64,000 bases of DNA from CAZGCA01 sp964524145 (lineage in GTDB: Bacteria; Hydrogenedentota; CAZGCA01). Below, in pieces: positions 63,022 through 64,000 of this stretch. Position 1 is the first letter of the stretch. The number at the start of each line of letters is the position of its first letter. The stretch covers positions 7,255-71,254 of the forward strand of contig CAZGCA010000018.1 of the NCBI GenBank assembly GCA_964524145.1. Direction: 5' to 3'. The notes under the pieces were generated by a model that was not told where the DNA came from, searched no databases, and worked only from the letters and a program-made list of their open reading frames with translations. The translations under genes were made by a program, and so were the position numbers.

Positions 63022-63609
63022 CTACGTCTTCTGTGGAATGTATCGCCCGCTCTCGTCGTATAACGCAGCACGGAGATCCCGCTCAAGCCCGAGCATTGTC
63101 TCTCTGGGCCGTTCCTTCAGAGGCTTCGCCGGAGACCCGACATACATCGTCCACGGCTCACAATCCTTTGTCACAAGGCTATTGGCTCCCACAACAGCCC
63201 CCTCTCCAATCGTTACGCCGGGCAGAACAACGGCGTTTGCCCCGATAATGACGTGTTTCCCAATGTGAACGAATGAACGAATGGGAATACGATACGGTGG
63301 AGGCACAGCAGGGTTTGTCAGGCAGGCGCCCGAATAGTCCTCGTTACCCGTATAAACCCGGACGCCCCCGGAAATGCCTGAGAAATCCTCCATGATCAGA
63401 CGGCCGCCGCCAACAAGCGAAACGAACGCTGCAATGTGGATGAAGCTTCCGAGGACAGTTTGTTCTCCGCCCATGATAAAGGCAAAGTCGTCGACGATGA
63501 CGGAATCCCCGATGGTGATCGTTTCCGGTGAGACAATCTTGGCTTTGCTCCAGACAAATACGTCATGGCCGATTTGTCGAAACGGTATCTCATAAGCCTG
63601 GTTCGACAT
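63022..63609 (-). CDS. Hexapeptide-repeat (left-handed beta-helix) acyltransferase
   Basis: 195 residues from ATG 63609 (GAGGTG upstream). The isoleucine-patch hexapeptide repeats are evident: IVSPETITIGDSVIVDDFAFIMGGEQTVLGSFIHIAAFVSL, then HVIIGANAVVLPGVTIGEGAVVGANSLVTKDCEPWTMYVGSPAKPLKERP. The NxVVLPGVTIGEGAVVGANSLV and GxPAK blocks are characteristic of O-acetyltransferases of the WbbJ/CysE/NodL group. It probably acetylates a surface sugar. It is downstream of a truncated GNAT gene and a good promoter (63899-63871). Confidence 0.9.
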   Translation of the reverse strand: MSNQAYEIPFRQIGHDVFVWSKAKIVSPETITIGDSVIVDDFAFIMGGEQTVLGSFIHIAAFVSLVGGGRLIMEDFSGISGGVRVYTGNEDYSGACLTNPAVPPPYRIPIRSFVHIGKHVIIGANAVVLPGVTIGEGAVVGANSLVTKDCEPWTMYVGSPAKPLKERPRETMLGLERDLRAALYDESGRYIPQKT

Positions 63610-63680
63610 GATCCACACCTCGTGCAATCGACTCCGCAACGCTGGGAAGTCTCTTGCTCGTGTATCCCGCCGAGGGAGCG

Positions 63681-63761
63681 TTAAAAGGGCATCCGATGAA
63701 GCGTCGGCAAGTCCTGCCTCTGAATGGCTCTCAGCAACACCGTCTTGCCTCTGATGTTCAT
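63681..63761 (-). pseudogene. GNAT acetyltransferase N-terminal remnant
   Basis: 26 residues from ATG 63761 (AGGGAG upstream): MNIRGKTVLLRAIQRQDLPTL, then HRMPF and stop. This matches the start of GNAT acetyltransferases (xIRGKRVxLRAIExxDLexL). The rest of the ~170-residue enzyme is absent, so only the promoter, ribosome site and first strand and helix survive. Confidence 0.65.
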
Positions 63762-63870
63762 CTCAAAGCTCCCTGGTGACTGACTTCCGCCACAGCTCGA
63801 TTCTCGAAGCCACAACTCTGCAGCGTTGTACGACTGAAATGTCTTTGCTTCCTCCTTCGGTCTCTCTAAT

Positions 63871-63899
63871 AGTATAGCATGATCTTCGCGGGCAATCAA
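63871..63899 (-). promoter_or_regulatory. Promoter serving the GNAT remnant and acyltransferase
   Basis: On the minus strand TTGATT (63899-63894), 17-base spacer, TATACT (63876-63871), about 110 bases before the GNAT ATG. The stretch from 63900 to the window end shows no gene. Confidence 0.65.
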
Positions 63900-64000
63900 A
63901 CATTGTAGGGGGACCAAGTCAGCTCACCAATATCGTCGACACGCCCTAGCCTGAGTTTCCGAGTTACGGAGGAGGGCAGGATTTAAGTGATTGTATGGTT

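Overview
This window looks like a chromosomal segment of an uncultured, moderately high-GC, Gram-negative-type bacterium. The gene families present (type IV-like prepilin with a C-terminal H-Xn-DG motif, DUF1080 and DUF2961 proteins, aldehyde ferredoxin oxidoreductase relic, twin-arginine Gfo/Idh/MocA protein, lipoprotein sulfatase, many dockerin-type proteins) fit the Hydrogenedentes/Planctomycetes-like world, with Hydrogenedentes my best guess. No rRNA or other taxonomic marker is present to prove it.

Layout. 1-3.1 kb: partial prepilin and an isoprenylcysteine methyltransferase-like membrane protein on the minus strand, then a coiled-coil membrane protein and the initiator tRNA-fMet, which has a perfect TTGACA-17-TATAAT promoter. 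3.1-7.8 kb: an accessory strip full of broken genes (carboxylesterase tail, TetR cut off beside a transposase N-terminus, MoxR-like ATPase running into a nuclease-like domain), plus a divergent XRE regulator/membrane protein pair. 7.8-23.2 kb: a 2909-residue beta-helix/FN3/caspase-like protease/dockerin protein and a 1985-residue NHL-YD-repeat (RHS) protein with its dockerin at the N-terminus. 23.2-25.4 kb: a DUF1080 protein followed by relics of an aldehyde ferredoxin oxidoreductase and of a DUF2961-dockerin gene. 25.5-37.2 kb: six tightly packed co-directional genes for exported proteins. They include a 1304-residue BACON/coiled-coil protein with Tc-toxin-A-like architecture, three proteins sharing one N-terminal module, and a cohesin-like/TSP3/dockerin/beta-helix protein.

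37.7-45.5 kb is housekeeping: dnaK, a small membrane protein, and on the minus strand rpoD (with an unusual histone-H1-like N-terminal tail), dnaG, a HIT protein and rsmE. 45.7-50.8 kb holds a second caspase-like protease/dockerin protein whose C-terminal ~1000 residues match the first, but with an N-terminus of five PPC-like repeats. 51.1-55.3 kb is an operon with a Gfo/Idh/MocA oxidoreductase and a 2-oxoacid:ferredoxin oxidoreductase (delta, alpha, and a fused beta-gamma). 55.4-64 kb contains a lipoprotein sulfatase-family protein, a GT39-TPR fusion, a DegT aminotransferase, a GT2, a MaoC protein, a hexapeptide acyltransferase and a GNAT relic, consistent with surface polysaccharide or glycoprotein synthesis.

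Two themes run through the window. One is a set of very large exported proteins sharing exchangeable modules (dockerin, caspase-like, carboxypeptidase-regulatory-like, beta-helix), which may form a calcium-dependent surface assembly. The other is gene decay: at least eight recognisable gene fragments lie in the gaps, alongside a three-copy interspersed repeat.
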